Below are positions 32,613 to 42,974 of a stretch of DNA of 64,000 bases, in pieces. The notes under the pieces were generated by a model that saw only the letters and a list, made by a program, of their open reading frames with translations, had not been told where the DNA came from and did not search any database. Numbering within the stretch: the first letter of the stretch is position 1; each line of letters starts with the position of its first letter. This DNA comes from Tricholoma matsutake (lineage: Eukaryota; Basidiomycota; Agaricomycetes; Agaricales; Tricholomataceae), in contig AP026543.1 of assembly GCA_026075535.2 (NCBI GenBank), positions 11,966,001-12,030,000 of the forward strand, in the 5' to 3' direction. The position numbers were made by a program, and so were the translations under genes.

Positions 32613-33038
32613 TATAAGGGCAACCTAAGCCTCTAGCAAAGGGAAATCCGAAGTTAAAATTATACTACATAATACAGGCATTGGGGGCGCACCTAGCAAA
32701 GGGAAATCCGAAGAGAAAACTCTAAGGATCCCCTTGCTGATGCCCAGTATATGTGAAGACGACAAAAATCAAATATAACCTAAAAATAGAAAAAGGCGGA
32801 GATAGGCGGATCAAGGCCGCCGAATGACATCATACCAAGGGGTATGTGTCGGAAGGGGTACTCCGCCTCTAAATATAAAAGTGTCAACATATACAAACAT
32901 GATAGCAAGGGAAAATTAGTAATAAAATCCGGAAAAATCATAGAAAATGAAGAATAGAAGGAAATGAGGTGGGGAAAAATATGGGACGAACATAAAAAAT
33001 AGGAAAAACACACAGGGCACCCCCTTAGTCCCCTTACA
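32613..33038 (-). repeat. 5' LTR of full-length chromovirus
   Basis: 426 bp, TGTAAGGGG...CCCTTATA on the coding strand. A TATA-like CATATAC lies at 32748-32754; the inferred transcript start is near 32727. It matches the 3' LTR except for about two C/T differences. Confidence 0.93.
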
Positions 33039-33043
33039 CCTCT

Positions 33044-33969
33044 AAGGTTGCCCTGAGAGACATAATCTCTCTTGTTCCTCCAAGTCCTCATCTCCTGGCA
33101 CCTCAAGATTCAAATGTAAGTCTTTTTTACTGTTTGCTTATCTTTCTCTGATACTAAGTTTGTCACACAGATCATTTGTCACTATAATGATGACACTTCA
33201 AAAGCAACTGCCTTCCCTCTAGGTCTTGAGTTCATTATGCATCCCACAGTGATGTGCTGGAGGTTCTGGGAGACTTGTGGAGCAAGATACCCATAAGGTG
33301 CATACATAGTCACCATAGCCCTGTCCCATCCCCACTGACTGCCCTGACAGGTGATGTGTGCAATGGCAAAGGAGCATGATGTCTTTTGAGGAAAAAGGAT
33401 GCATTGTCACTAATGGCAGGGCACATAGTCAGAGGTAGAATAGAAGTTAAGGTGATAGTCATGCTGAATGAGCTGGATGCGTGAGCGACAGTTTGGATGT
33501 CATGTGGCAACCCCGCAAGGCTCTTCGACATCTGTGGCAATACTGACAAGGTTGCAGCAAGCAACATGTGAGAGCAGAGTGAGTGGATTGGAGGGTGTGC
33601 AGGGTGCAGAGATTCTTTTTGCATAGCCAAAAGCACACACATGCATCTGAGTCTGCTCTGTTCAGAAGGCATCGAGGCAGGCAATATGGGGTGTTGTCAC
33701 TATCAAAGAACAATTATAGATGCCACCTGCTGAGAGGCTGGATCAGTGGTGGTGGAGTGCACAGCTTGAATGGCAGGGGGCTCACAAGCAGGATATGTGA
33801 AGTTGGTGTGGGTGTAAGTGTCATGTGTGTGTGTGTTCAAAACCTTGCATAAAGTGGTATCAGGAATTGAGCTTGTCGACGGCAATGAAAGTCCTGTCCT
33901 CATAGCAGCTGGAATGAGCAACCAGCAAGCAACCAAGGCCCAATCCTGCACAAGTGGTGTGTGGTGATG
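33044..33969. other. End of old LTR, then unrecognised sequence
   Basis: The first 11 bases complete the old chromovirus LTR (AAGGTTGCCCT). After that, short frames on both strands lack recognisable domains; a minus-strand frame at 33310-33684 is Ser/His-rich and probably fortuitous. No repeat ends were found. Confidence 0.4.
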
Positions 33970-33970
33970 G

Positions 33971-34007
<37 letters not shown>
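33970..34007 (+). repeat. (GTT)n microsatellite
   Basis: About twelve and a half uninterrupted GTT units. The poly-Asn frame on the minus strand is a by-product of this repeat. Confidence 0.95.
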
Positions 34008-34273
34008 GTAGCAGGAGCTTCCAATAGATGAGGGGTGGGGTGGTGATGGTGGTGTTGGTGCACAATGATGCTTGAGTGTAGCGACTGAATCACAGCCACA
34101 AAGCCTGGGCTTTTGGGCCTGGCTCAGGCTTCAGAAATAGTGAGCCAAGCCCTGAGCCCTACCAAGCCTGCTCCAAGGCTCAGCTTGGGTCAGGCTTCTG
34201 GGGCTTGGCAGCCTGGGCTTCAGGGCTTTAGGCCAAGCCTTGTACATCACTATTTGTAACTGCAAATTATTAT

Positions 34274-34817
34274 TAGTGTTGCCAACAGCATGGCTTGGAG
34301 CCATGAGCCGTTGAGCCGAGCCACTATTTTGGGCCAGCTGCGCCAATAAATCAGCTCGCAGCTCAAAGCCACCCAGAGCCACTCAAGCCATGCTCTAAGT
34401 TGTCTAAAGTTCAGAGGTGCTAGATGACTTTAAACCTTCTGAAAATATTATAGAACACTCTGTAGAAGTCCCTGCTGCTAATTTGAATGCATATTTTCAT
34501 ACTCTATTCCCACTGCCATCTCGCGAGCATTTTTTGTAATAGGTACGAGGAGATAAACACAGCCAAACAATCTCATCAATGATACGGATCTTGTACGGAT
34601 CCATACAAAACTCAATAGTATGCCATATTTCTTTTGTAATAATGGTCTACACGACTTACTTGATGTTAAAAAGCCTAACTGAAGCATAATTACAAGTAGA
34701 ACGGTGAGACCACAACTTTGGGCAATTTCAATCGGCTTAGCCGGCTCAGAGTCGCTCAGGGCGACTTAGCGCCATTTTGATCGGCTCAAGTGCCTGAGCC
34801 GCGCCGTGGCATCACTA
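34274..34817. mobile_element. Non-autonomous hAT-like element 3
   Basis: The 544-bp element begins TAGTGTTGCCA and ends TGGCATCACTA, and is flanked by a perfect 8-bp duplication ATTATTAT (34266-34273 and 34818-34825). Near both ends are GAGCC/GGCTC-rich subterminal repeats (for example GGCTCAGAGTCGCTCAGG), as expected for hAT transposase-binding clusters. No coding sequence is supported inside. Confidence 0.85.
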
Positions 34818-34825
34818 ATTATTAT

Positions 34826-35060
34826 GCAAAACCCTGTAAATGAGATCGGTGTGATGAGATCTTGATAATTTGTGATCCGAACACTCGTAAAATTTGGAAA
34901 TACACATGATCTTGTCCCTCTGCCGCTCCCCTCATCAACATTATATGCATTGTCTGCTTACGGATTAGAAAAATCTACCGAGTTTGATATTAAACACGTT
35001 CCAACTCCGACCATTACCCCGCCAACTTGCTAAAAATTCTAGATCCTTACGGAAAGTCAC
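34826..35060 (+). repeat. Partial copy of the 424-bp MITE
   Basis: Matches the inverse of roughly 57247-57480: shared blocks are AAATGAGATCGGTGTGAT, AATACACATGATC, GCTTACGG and ATCCTTACGGAAAGTCAC. The copy keeps the right terminal repeat (ending at 35060) and lacks the other half, where hAT-like element 3 now stands. Confidence 0.7.
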
Positions 35061-35158
35061 GGTTCACCCAATATTTCAGGAGGGGTCTTCCTAGTTTCGG
35101 ACTTATAGCTAGTTTCATTTGAACGAATCGGCGGCGTGACGCGATTTCGATGAATTCG

Positions 35159-35166
35159 TATAAATA
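35159..35166 (+). promoter_or_regulatory. TATA box of the small secreted-protein gene
   Basis: TATAAATA stands 103 bp before the ATG at 35269 and is followed by a pyrimidine-rich leader (CTCTCTACC). The MITE fragment ends about 100 bp upstream, so the promoter lies next to transposon DNA. Confidence 0.6.
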
Positions 35167-35268
35167 CTAATGAGCTTTAGTGAACGTACGCGTGCACCAC
35201 CTCAGAAGTAGCTGGACTCTTCTGAACATCTTGAAGCTGTCGCGTGCTCTCTACCAATACCTACAACA

Positions 35269-35484
35269 ATGCGCAACGGAACCATAATCCTGCCCTTATG
35301 TTTCCTCATATTTCTCCCGTCCATCCTCAGCCTACCACAGTACTACCCTGCGATTAAAGTGGGACGCCCCGACAATACACAAGTTGTCGGATGGAAAGCC
35401 GTGCAAGAAGCAAACGGCGGAACGTCTGATAATAAGTGCGTGCTGTTTCCTGGTAATACGACCTGTGCCAGACTGAAAGGCTGA
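35269..35484 (+). CDS. Small secreted protein candidate, 71 residues
   Basis: The ATG has a good context (ACAACAATG) and a TATA box upstream. The protein starts with a short polar end and a strong hydrophobic core (IILPLCFLIFLPSILS), a likely signal peptide with cleavage near residue 22. The mature part of about 50 residues has two Cys (KCVLFPGNTTC) and no family I recognise. Small size, signal peptide and transposon-rich setting are common for fungal secreted effectors, but this is inference. An alternative with a further exon cannot be excluded, since GGTAATACG near the end could be a donor site. Confidence 0.5.
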   Translation: MRNGTIILPLCFLIFLPSILSLPQYYPAIKVGRPDNTQVVGWKAVQEANGGTSDNKCVLFPGNTTCARLKG

Positions 35485-36440
35485 TGCCTTCATTAAAATA
35501 GCTGCGCCGGAACGAAGTGGAAGACGTCTGTCATCGGTCCAATATGTCAACTTCACAAGGGCCATGGCTTCAAACCAGGGGTGTTTGGCCTGCAGCATTT
35601 TTCAAAATGCCTAGACAGTGATCATATGGAATTTGATAAGAGGTTAGGAACATGCTACGTATGATGATTTTCGAAGGGTTGAGACTGTAACGTACTGTAC
35701 CAACACAATCAATTCGTCAGGGGGTGTGACCTGTGACCTACCTGACGAAAAGTCATTTTCGTCAAGTCGCGAAAATGAGGTGTCCATGTAATCCCTTTGT
35801 AACGTGGCCTGCATATTCCAGACGGGAGCGTCATAACGTCCCACTGTAATTGCTGGGAGCTGTCAGGACCGTATATGTTATAATGCCCCCTCCCTTTCGC
35901 GTACTGGCGCTAGCATTGCAATTATAACCCGCTACCCTGTCTTTGCCACCCCACCAGCCGCGTTGTAATGTTCATCCACCCTAGCCTAGTCCACGTTACA
36001 ATGCCTTCTTGTATATGATGTAATAGAACCATAAGCCTTTCAGCCTCGCAGTTATAACCCGGTTACCCGCTCGCTGTAACTGGCAGCTGTTATAACGTCG
36101 ACTGTCCCTTCCGCCACCTCCATCTGACACATTGTACTAAAGTTATATCCTCCGCTTCCACAACCCTCTGTCCACATTATAACGTTGACTATCCTTCCAA
36201 CGTTGAATTGCCGCCGTCCATCAGCCACACTAAGGAAGTACGACTCGGCGACCAATCGGCGACTAATAATATAGATTAAAATGGTTGTGCCAGGGCATCA
36301 CGCACGATGCATGCATGTCTTTTGCGCATTCTTCCATGATCTGCAAACTGATGGGATTTGCCACACACGTCGGACAAATGCCGCCACTGGAGTGCGCGCC
36401 GGAGTGCGAACTAAATACATACTAGGTCTATTTTTAGGTA
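35485..36440. other. Non-coding stretch with recurring TTATAAC motif
   Basis: Between about 35826 and 36185 the motif TTATAAC or a close variant (ATAACG, TTGTAATG, GTTACAATG) occurs about eight times, often followed by CC-rich sequence (for example TTATAACCCGCTACCC and TTATAACCCGGTTACCC). No supported gene. Confidence 0.4.
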
Positions 36441-37109
36441 TGTGTAGCAATTACGGTAGTGCCAAGGTAGTGCAGTGCATAAAAGGATGGTGCATAGAAG
36501 AGTGGTGCATGGATAGTGTATGGACAGGATGGTGCATGGAAGGGTGGTGTATTGGCTAGCAACGGGCAGTAGTGTATGAGGAGGTGCTAGTGTATGGGGC
36601 GGGTGCATGGTGCATGGTGATGTATCACCTAGGTGACCTATTGCATGGATAGGCAACTTGTAACTACAGTCTTTTTTGCATCATCGCTTTGTTGTAATTA
36701 CAATGATGTGATGCATCAGAATGGTTGTTACGGCTGATAGAATGCCAACGCGAAGACTGGAAAAAATCACTAGCACACATGCCGCTCGCTCAAAGGTGGC
36801 TCATGGCACACGTTCACGTTCTCGCGGGGCCCTGGAATGTCGGGAAAGGAGAATTTCAGACTTGCTCCAGCCTCTGTTGAATCCTTCTGTGGGGAGAAAT
36901 ACGATCTATTTCTGACATGAATTCGATTTGGCATATTTCTGCTAATGACATCCTTCCAGCGTGGTGAGTCCAGCGCAAGCTCGAAAATCTCGCAATGTGA
37001 ATGTCATAAACAAACGCTGGTGTCGAACTGCTATGATTCTGAGTGAAGAGCAAAAATCCTAGATTATTCTACCTCCATCACAATATCAATTACAACAGAA
37101 CACCGAATA
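36441..37109. other. Low-complexity GGTGCATGG-rich stretch and spacer
   Basis: 36460-36640 is a degenerate array of GGTGCATGG, GTGTATGG and AGTGTATG phrases without a constant period. A TTGTAATTACAA palindrome lies near 36692. No gene supported. Confidence 0.45.
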
Positions 37110-38351
37110 CTATATTGCGGCGACGCGTCGCAAGCATACATACTTCTTCTTGAGAAAACATACTATGGGGCGGTTGCGGCGCATGGCACAGGCGCGCTTA
37201 ATACCCGATTCAGCACTTGCATTCGTGGTCTGTTTCAGATACTTGTACAATGCGAGTGGTTCAGACCACTGTGATATTGCCCAAACCCGAAACTTGGGTG
37301 ATAATAGGGATTGGGAGGACGAGAGTCGCTTGGGCTCCCACAAGGGGCGGAGGAGGGGCAGAGATGACTCGTAGAGGTTGGGGGGTTGAGGTACGGATAG
37401 AAGGATGTGCTGTGCACATGGTGGATGTGTATGGGGATAGGGCACTGACAGTGCAACTGTCTATGAGGTGCCGGTGGTATGTAGGGAGCGGAGGATGAAG
37501 TGTAGAAGGGAGGTGTTGTGTGGGACTGCATCGTCAAGATGTGGAACGGGCCTGAGTCAGGATGAACAGAACAGAAATATCCTCCTGATGCATGATCTGC
37601 CTCGTAAATGTCTCGATGGGGATCCACACGTAGGACAGGTGGGCATGTCATTCTCATGCTGAAATTCAAAAGTTTTGGGGTATATCTCCGAGTCGTTTTC
37701 GATTCTTTCCTTGTCCAAGGATATGTTCCACCCTTGCTGTCCAGGTGGGCCACTTGAAGGCAGCGTTGTAGTACTTCTCGTGACATTACGGTTCAGGTAA
37801 GAGTCCGGAGTGTGAGGCGCCGGGTGCCGGAATGGGTTGTTTGATTTTAGGAGACGGCCGTTTGTGGAAATCGTGGATGGAGAGGGAATGATGCGTGAAT
37901 GAGAAGACGTGCTTTTCTCGTATGGTGTCAGAGGCGGGGCGTGAGGATCGTCGACGTGCTTCGTACTAGCTGCGACATCATGAGTGTAGGGGTCAGGGTT
38001 CAGTTGATGGAGGCGCGAGTGAGATTGGGATGCTAATAGATATTTAGAATCATCGTTGAGTAAAACAAGATAGCCCAACCGACCAAGGAGATCATCGTGG
38101 CCTAAGCCTTTGCCCGAAAGAACATCTGAAGAATTAGTTATGGAAACTCCTTCGCAGTGACGTGCAGAATAGTCGTTGTTAGAGGCAATTGTGGTGGTAT
38201 CGGTGACATTGTGAGAGTTTTTGTTATGGATTGTAATGTTATGATTGTAGATGTTCACATTGCCAACAGGAGTGAGGAGCTGAAGTGTAGGAGACATCGA
38301 GAGACCACAATGTGTTCCATCGCGAACTTGACGAAAGCTTTTATGCTTCAA
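37110..38351 (-). CDS. Unrecognised protein-coding region, probably two exons or frameshifted
   Basis: From an ATG at 38351 a frame of 264 codons runs to 37557, rich in Ser, Thr, Asn and His, with LGYLVLLNDDSKYLL and SLDKERIENDSEIYPKTFEF. A second, overlapping frame (37786-37235) carries similar Pro/Ser/His-rich sequence (SSSAPYIPPAPHRQLH) in a different phase, so an intron or frameshift near 37640-37660 is likely. No domain is recognised. Codon use looks more host-like (CpG-containing codons) than in the surrounding relics, so a real host gene is plausible. Confidence 0.4.
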
Positions 38352-38734
38352 GACCTGATCGATTGATCGCCATCAAATCACCGCATATGGCATAGCCGAC
38401 CCAACCACCAGCAAGACGATACAGCACTCGCACGAGCTTGGTGCAAACCAATTATTTTCGTAAGACGACTATCTTAAGTGGAGGTAGACGAACGAGGCAC
38501 AGTACAGATGTTTTGCAAGGGTAGAATGTCGACGCGTTCGGATCATGTGACCGCGCTTCGTTCTTTTCTTCCTACAACCGGCGACGCAGAGCAGCTAGCT
38601 CCTTCTATCTGGCTGTTACCGAATCTGCTACTGTCATCAAGATTTTTTACTTACTTCTCTGACCTTAGCATACATGGCGAGCGATTCGGTACAGCTCAGA
38701 GCACAGAGTGTCGGCAGACTCACACTCAGGGACG
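38352..38734. other. Region between the unrecognised gene and the DIRS-like element
   Basis: CpG-rich sequence that may hold the divergent promoter of the minus-strand gene and the left end of the DIRS-like element. I found no terminal repeat of that element here that matches its right flank. Confidence 0.4.
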
Positions 38735-41173
38735 ATGACGGACAGCACGGATAGTGGGCAAGGTTCCGCACCCCTGTCAGACACCTACGTAGCTGTCGGG
38801 GCTGAAGGAGGTCCACGGAAGAAGGGACGAAGTGTGAAAGCCCCCGAAGGTTCAGCTCAATTCGGAGTTCGACGTTCGACCCGCGTGGCATCAGCAAAAT
38901 CGAGACATAGTGTAGCGCCGACCCCTAATCCGTCACTCATCAAGGTGTCTCCAGGTGTAAGGCCCTCCGTTGGATATCAGTACGAGGTTCTTCCGACTGT
39001 CGCAGAGCAGACTGGGGACACACCACTGCACCGGGTCGGTCCGATGGATTTGTCTGGAAAGGTCGTTGGCTCTCGGGACTTCACCGTAATCCAGGCAGGT
39101 TCGAAGACTGCTCCAGAAGCGAAGGTTGGACGTAAGCGGTCAGCCACCAGTGAGGCACCAGGCTCTATAGTGCGCATACACCTCCCTCCTCCTCGCGCAT
39201 CTCCAGCAGATTTTTCACCAACACATTTTGACGAGCCACAGAGCGAAAACCTACTCGATGCCTGGCAAGGCTCAGCACTACAGAATGCTAAGGTCGCCCC
39301 ACAGCTAGATGTTGACGCGACGACCATTGGAAAGCAGCCCACCTCGCCGATGACAGTTGATCCAAGGACGCCCACGCGGGCAGATAAAAGGAAAGGAAAT
39401 ACAATCACAACCCCAGTTTCGAGTCCCTTAGGTGGCAACCCTCTACTTCGCAGGTCGATGCAGGACATTTATTGCACGCGCGACCCGAATGCAGCCTGGT
39501 TGGCAGTGCAAGGGCTGGTACCACCAGGAGATGGGTACCACCCTGCTGGCTATACCCCTCCCCAGATAGTGGGAGGAATTGCTTATAAAGTCCACTTGCC
39601 CAAGGCCCATCAGGCTGGGGCTGAAGGATCGAGCTCTGGTCGAAAGCTATTTGCAGAATACTTAGGGGACACACAGCGTATGCCGCATGCTTCACCCCAT
39701 GATACCGTGGCCTGCATACAGCCAGGACAGCATAGTCTGCAGATCACTGCATCAGCATGTGTTCACATAGATTCAGGGCAGCACAGCCTCCACATAGCTG
39801 CAGCGGCTTGCATGCGCCATCAGCCAGGTCAGATTATTATGCCTATTGCACCATTGCCCTCATACCATTGCAGTAGCAGGTGCTCCTACAGCCAAGCAGG
39901 CTCCCGCATACACACCTTATGCATCCATGCGGACTTTTGCTCAGGCCATGCAACCAACCTTTTGCATGCAGCCAAATCATGAATCTGTACCGCAGCACCA
40001 CAGTGTTAGCCAGCACCCACAAGCCACCTCCCCCACCTGGGTGCCGACAGCGGGTATATTGTCCACTCATCCAGTAGTGAATGCGGATCTTGTGGCTGCA
40101 ATAGCAGCATGGGCGGGGTAATGCAAATGACAGGCGGTAGCAACCCTCCACCATCCCAAGAATATTTCTCTGAGACAATCACAAACTCCATGAGTGAGCT
40201 CCCCATCACCGTGATCAAGGAGCTGAAGGGTGGCTTCAAGAATTATATCCCACTGGCACTGTGCATGCATAAAGCTTGTTCGAATGCCATGAGAGCTACA
40301 GACCTCTTTGACATGGAGTTCGGCTTGAACAAAAAGGGTGAAATTAAGCTGAAGCAGAAGACTCTAACGGCAGCAAAGGACCACTACCTCACAACAGACG
40401 ATTTCACAGAGATCCGAGAGAACATCATTTGAGGAATGTGCATGCATCTGATCTTGGGGGACGAAAGCGATGCCAACCATATGAAGGTGCAGCGGTGTGC
40501 AGCAATGTTTTTGGACTTTTTCAGCACGATAGCAGCAAGGCCCAACTTCATGCTTGACTGGCCCTCCTACAGAGGCTACATCATCGAGACCTATACATCA
40601 TGGGTGGGTTGGCAAAACGATTCCTATGGACTGATCTTTGACGAAGCCATCTTCCACAAGTACAAGATAAAGAACCTGCTACCCTCTGTCCTCGAACATC
40701 TGAAACAACAGTCAGGCAATCTGCAGAATATCAAGGCTAGTGGAGGTCAAGCTGGGGGTGGCAGTTACACGGGGAGTGGCAATGTCCCAGGGGGTGGAAA
40801 CTTCACAGGAACTGGTGGGTATTCAGGTGTTCGAGGCAGGGGGCGAGGGGCATACAACGGATTCCAGCATAACTCCTCTCATGGCGGAGGCCACCAATTT
40901 TTTCCACCATCCTTTCACTCCCACCAGCCCTCCACTACCACCAAATGCTACCTCTGCGCAGCACCCCACTCCCACAGAGAACACCAAGGAAGCACTAAAC
41001 ACTTGGTCCTTGCCGAGCATGGAAAGTGGGTTGACAAGGCCCTGGGCAACCAAATTGTCTGTATCGCCTTCAATTCCAGCCCATCTGGCTGCAGGCACCC
41101 GATTTGCAACTATAGCCACTCCTGCTCCTTGTGCGGCGACCTCACCCATGGATCCAACAAATGCAACACCTGA
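38735..41173 (+). pseudogene. Gag-like protein of the DIRS-like element
   Basis: Starts at an ATG at 38735 in a basic Ser/Pro-rich region. The frame changes near 39830 and returns near 40110. A helical region (SELPITVIKELKGGFKNYIPL, YLTTDDFTEIRENII) follows, then a TGA at 40430-40432 (CGA expected), then NFMLDWPSYRGYIIETYTSW and a Gly-rich stretch. It ends with a Cys/His finger region (CIAFNSSPSGCRHPICNYSH ... CSLCGDLTHGSNKC), resembling the CCCH finger of the fragment at 23.3 kb. Role: presumed nucleic-acid-binding coat protein. Confidence 0.75.
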
Positions 41174-42890
41174 CTCATTTTTCCCAATCATCACCAAACT
41201 TAAACCCGAGGCTTGGGATCGGGCCCTGAAGGATGCGGGCATCTGGGAGGAGTTCTGTGACATTCCAGCGGGCCTGCGGGAAGGCTTTCACTGCAGCTTA
41301 GAAAACTTTGAACTGTCTTGCACATCCATTCCCCCAAACCATTACACATCAGAAGAAGACGAGAAATTCGTTATAGAAAAATACGCTGAGGAAATTGAAC
41401 TTGGTAGATTGTCCCATGGTTATGAGCCAGATACTCTTCTCTCTTTGATCGGACACTTTCGCACAGCACCCCTTGCAGTCATCAACCAAGCTAGTGGCAA
41501 ACGCCGCATTATTGTAAATCATTCCTACCCAAAAAATAGACATTGCATTGACCTTGAAGCCCTTCCAATGAATGCGGACAATAAACTCATCTTCGACCCA
41601 ACAAAAGTATCCATCAACACAATAACTGACTCAATGAAATTTCAATGCGTGTGGGGCTCCTTTTCTGAATGCTATCTCTTGGTGGCAGATGCACCTGAAG
41701 GAACCCAGGCAGCGGTATTTGACGTCGACGTGGCATTCCGGAACATTCCTACACACCCTTCAGCATGATGGTTTCTCGCAATAATGATAAAAGGCCTAAT
41801 CCACCTAGACCATGTCCTGAACTTTTGGGCGTCGCCATCACCAGGAATCTTCGGCAGAGTGGCAGATGCCATGGTCCAAATCCTCATCAGCCAAGGCATC
41901 GAAGCAGTCATAAAATGGGTAGACGACTTCATCATCCTACGTTACCCCTCTCATTGCTTACCCAATGGATCCTACCAATACGCATACACTGCTGAGCTCA
42001 TTTGGGAGATTGCTGAAGAGTTGGGCTGGCCATGGGTTCCCACAAAATTCGTGGACTTCGCATTGGCTTTCATGTACATCAGTTTTTGGTGGGACCTAGC
42101 AGCAAAGACAGCAGAGTTGCTGGAAAAGAAGATAACAAAGTACTTAGACCGAATATCCATCTGGACCCAGGGATCCACTCATACCACAAAGGAGGCAGAG
42201 AAGGTGATAGGCACGCTGAATCATGTCTGTTTAGTGGTGCCAGAAGGACGTTCTCAAATGGTCTCCCTGTATAACTTTTGGGGCGGTTTCAAATCAAACC
42301 AATCCCAGGAGGTGAAGCACAAGCTTTTGGCAACTGTGGCAGAAGATGTGAACTGGTGGAGGCGACGTTTGGGCGACAGATTTGTGGGCATGAAGATAAT
42401 CCAGCCGCCTGAACCATCACAGACAAAACTTTTTGTAGACGCATCCACAGGGTGGGGCATTGGACTGATCATTGACGACAAATGGCTGGCATGGCAGTTC
42501 CAAAAAGGATGGAATTCGGAGGGGCGAGAGATCGGATGGGGCGAGATGGTGGCACTGGAACTCGCAGTTCAGACATTGGTCACGGCTAAAGTCTTGAATG
42601 CACACATCATCCTATGCTCAGACAATCAAGGGGTTGTTGGGGCACTAAAAGCAGGCAGATCTCGGGGCATCCAGCAGAACACCATTTTGCACGAGATTGT
42701 CAGACTCATTCTGGACCACAGTCTATGGATTTCCACAATATGGATCCCCACATCAGAGAATCCTGCAGACACCCCATCGAGAGGTGTATTTGTGGACAAG
42801 AGGTCACTATATGCATTTCCTCCAAGAATTCCTTTTCATTTAGCAAAGTTTGTACATAATGCAGTAGACTATCACGATAAACAATTGTAA
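41160..42890 (+). pseudogene. Reverse transcriptase and RNase H of the DIRS-like element
   Basis: RT motifs: GKRRIIVNHSYPKN, AAVFDVDVAFRNIPTHPS (first Asp), then a TGA at 41766-41768, then FWASPSPGIFGRVADA and VIKWVDDFIILR (the DD pair). RNase H follows with LFVDASTGWG, GEMVALELAV, LCSDNQGV and ENPADTPSRG, covering the D-E-D residues. The frame starts upstream within the end of gag (overlap from about 40740), so translation probably depends on gag. Only the one TGA breaks it. Confidence 0.85.
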
Positions 42891-42974
42891 TAACCATCTC
42901 AACGCGAGAACTTGTGACAATTAGTCACAGAACAAGGCCACTCGCAACATACCCACAACCCTCGCACCCCGTCA

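Larger units (their letters stand above)
26992..33038 (-). mobile_element. Full-length chromovirus (Ty3/gypsy), young insertion
   Basis: The 6047-bp element lies on the minus strand between perfect 5-bp duplications CCTCT (26987-26991 and 33039-33043). Its LTRs (26992-27417 and 32613-33038) are both 426 bp and differ at about two positions, so the insertion is recent. Inside are gag (one TGA), pol in the -1 frame with protease, RT, RNase H, integrase and chromodomain, a polypurine tract and a self-complementary primer site. Chromodomain and gene order place it with fungal chromoviruses. It could be mobile apart from the gag stop, if that stop is not read through. Confidence 0.95.

Noticed and set aside
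33860..34099. Poly-Asn/Gln protein on the minus strand
   Set aside because: Product of the (GTT)n microsatellite.
34085..34255. A further hAT-like element left of 34274, suggested by GCCTGGGC/GGCTTGGCC inverted similarity
   Set aside because: The inverted similarity is real but short, and no 8-bp duplication could be fixed at its ends.
36441..36640. Minisatellite built on GGTGCATGG
   Set aside because: The phrase recurs but without a constant period, so it is described only as low complexity.
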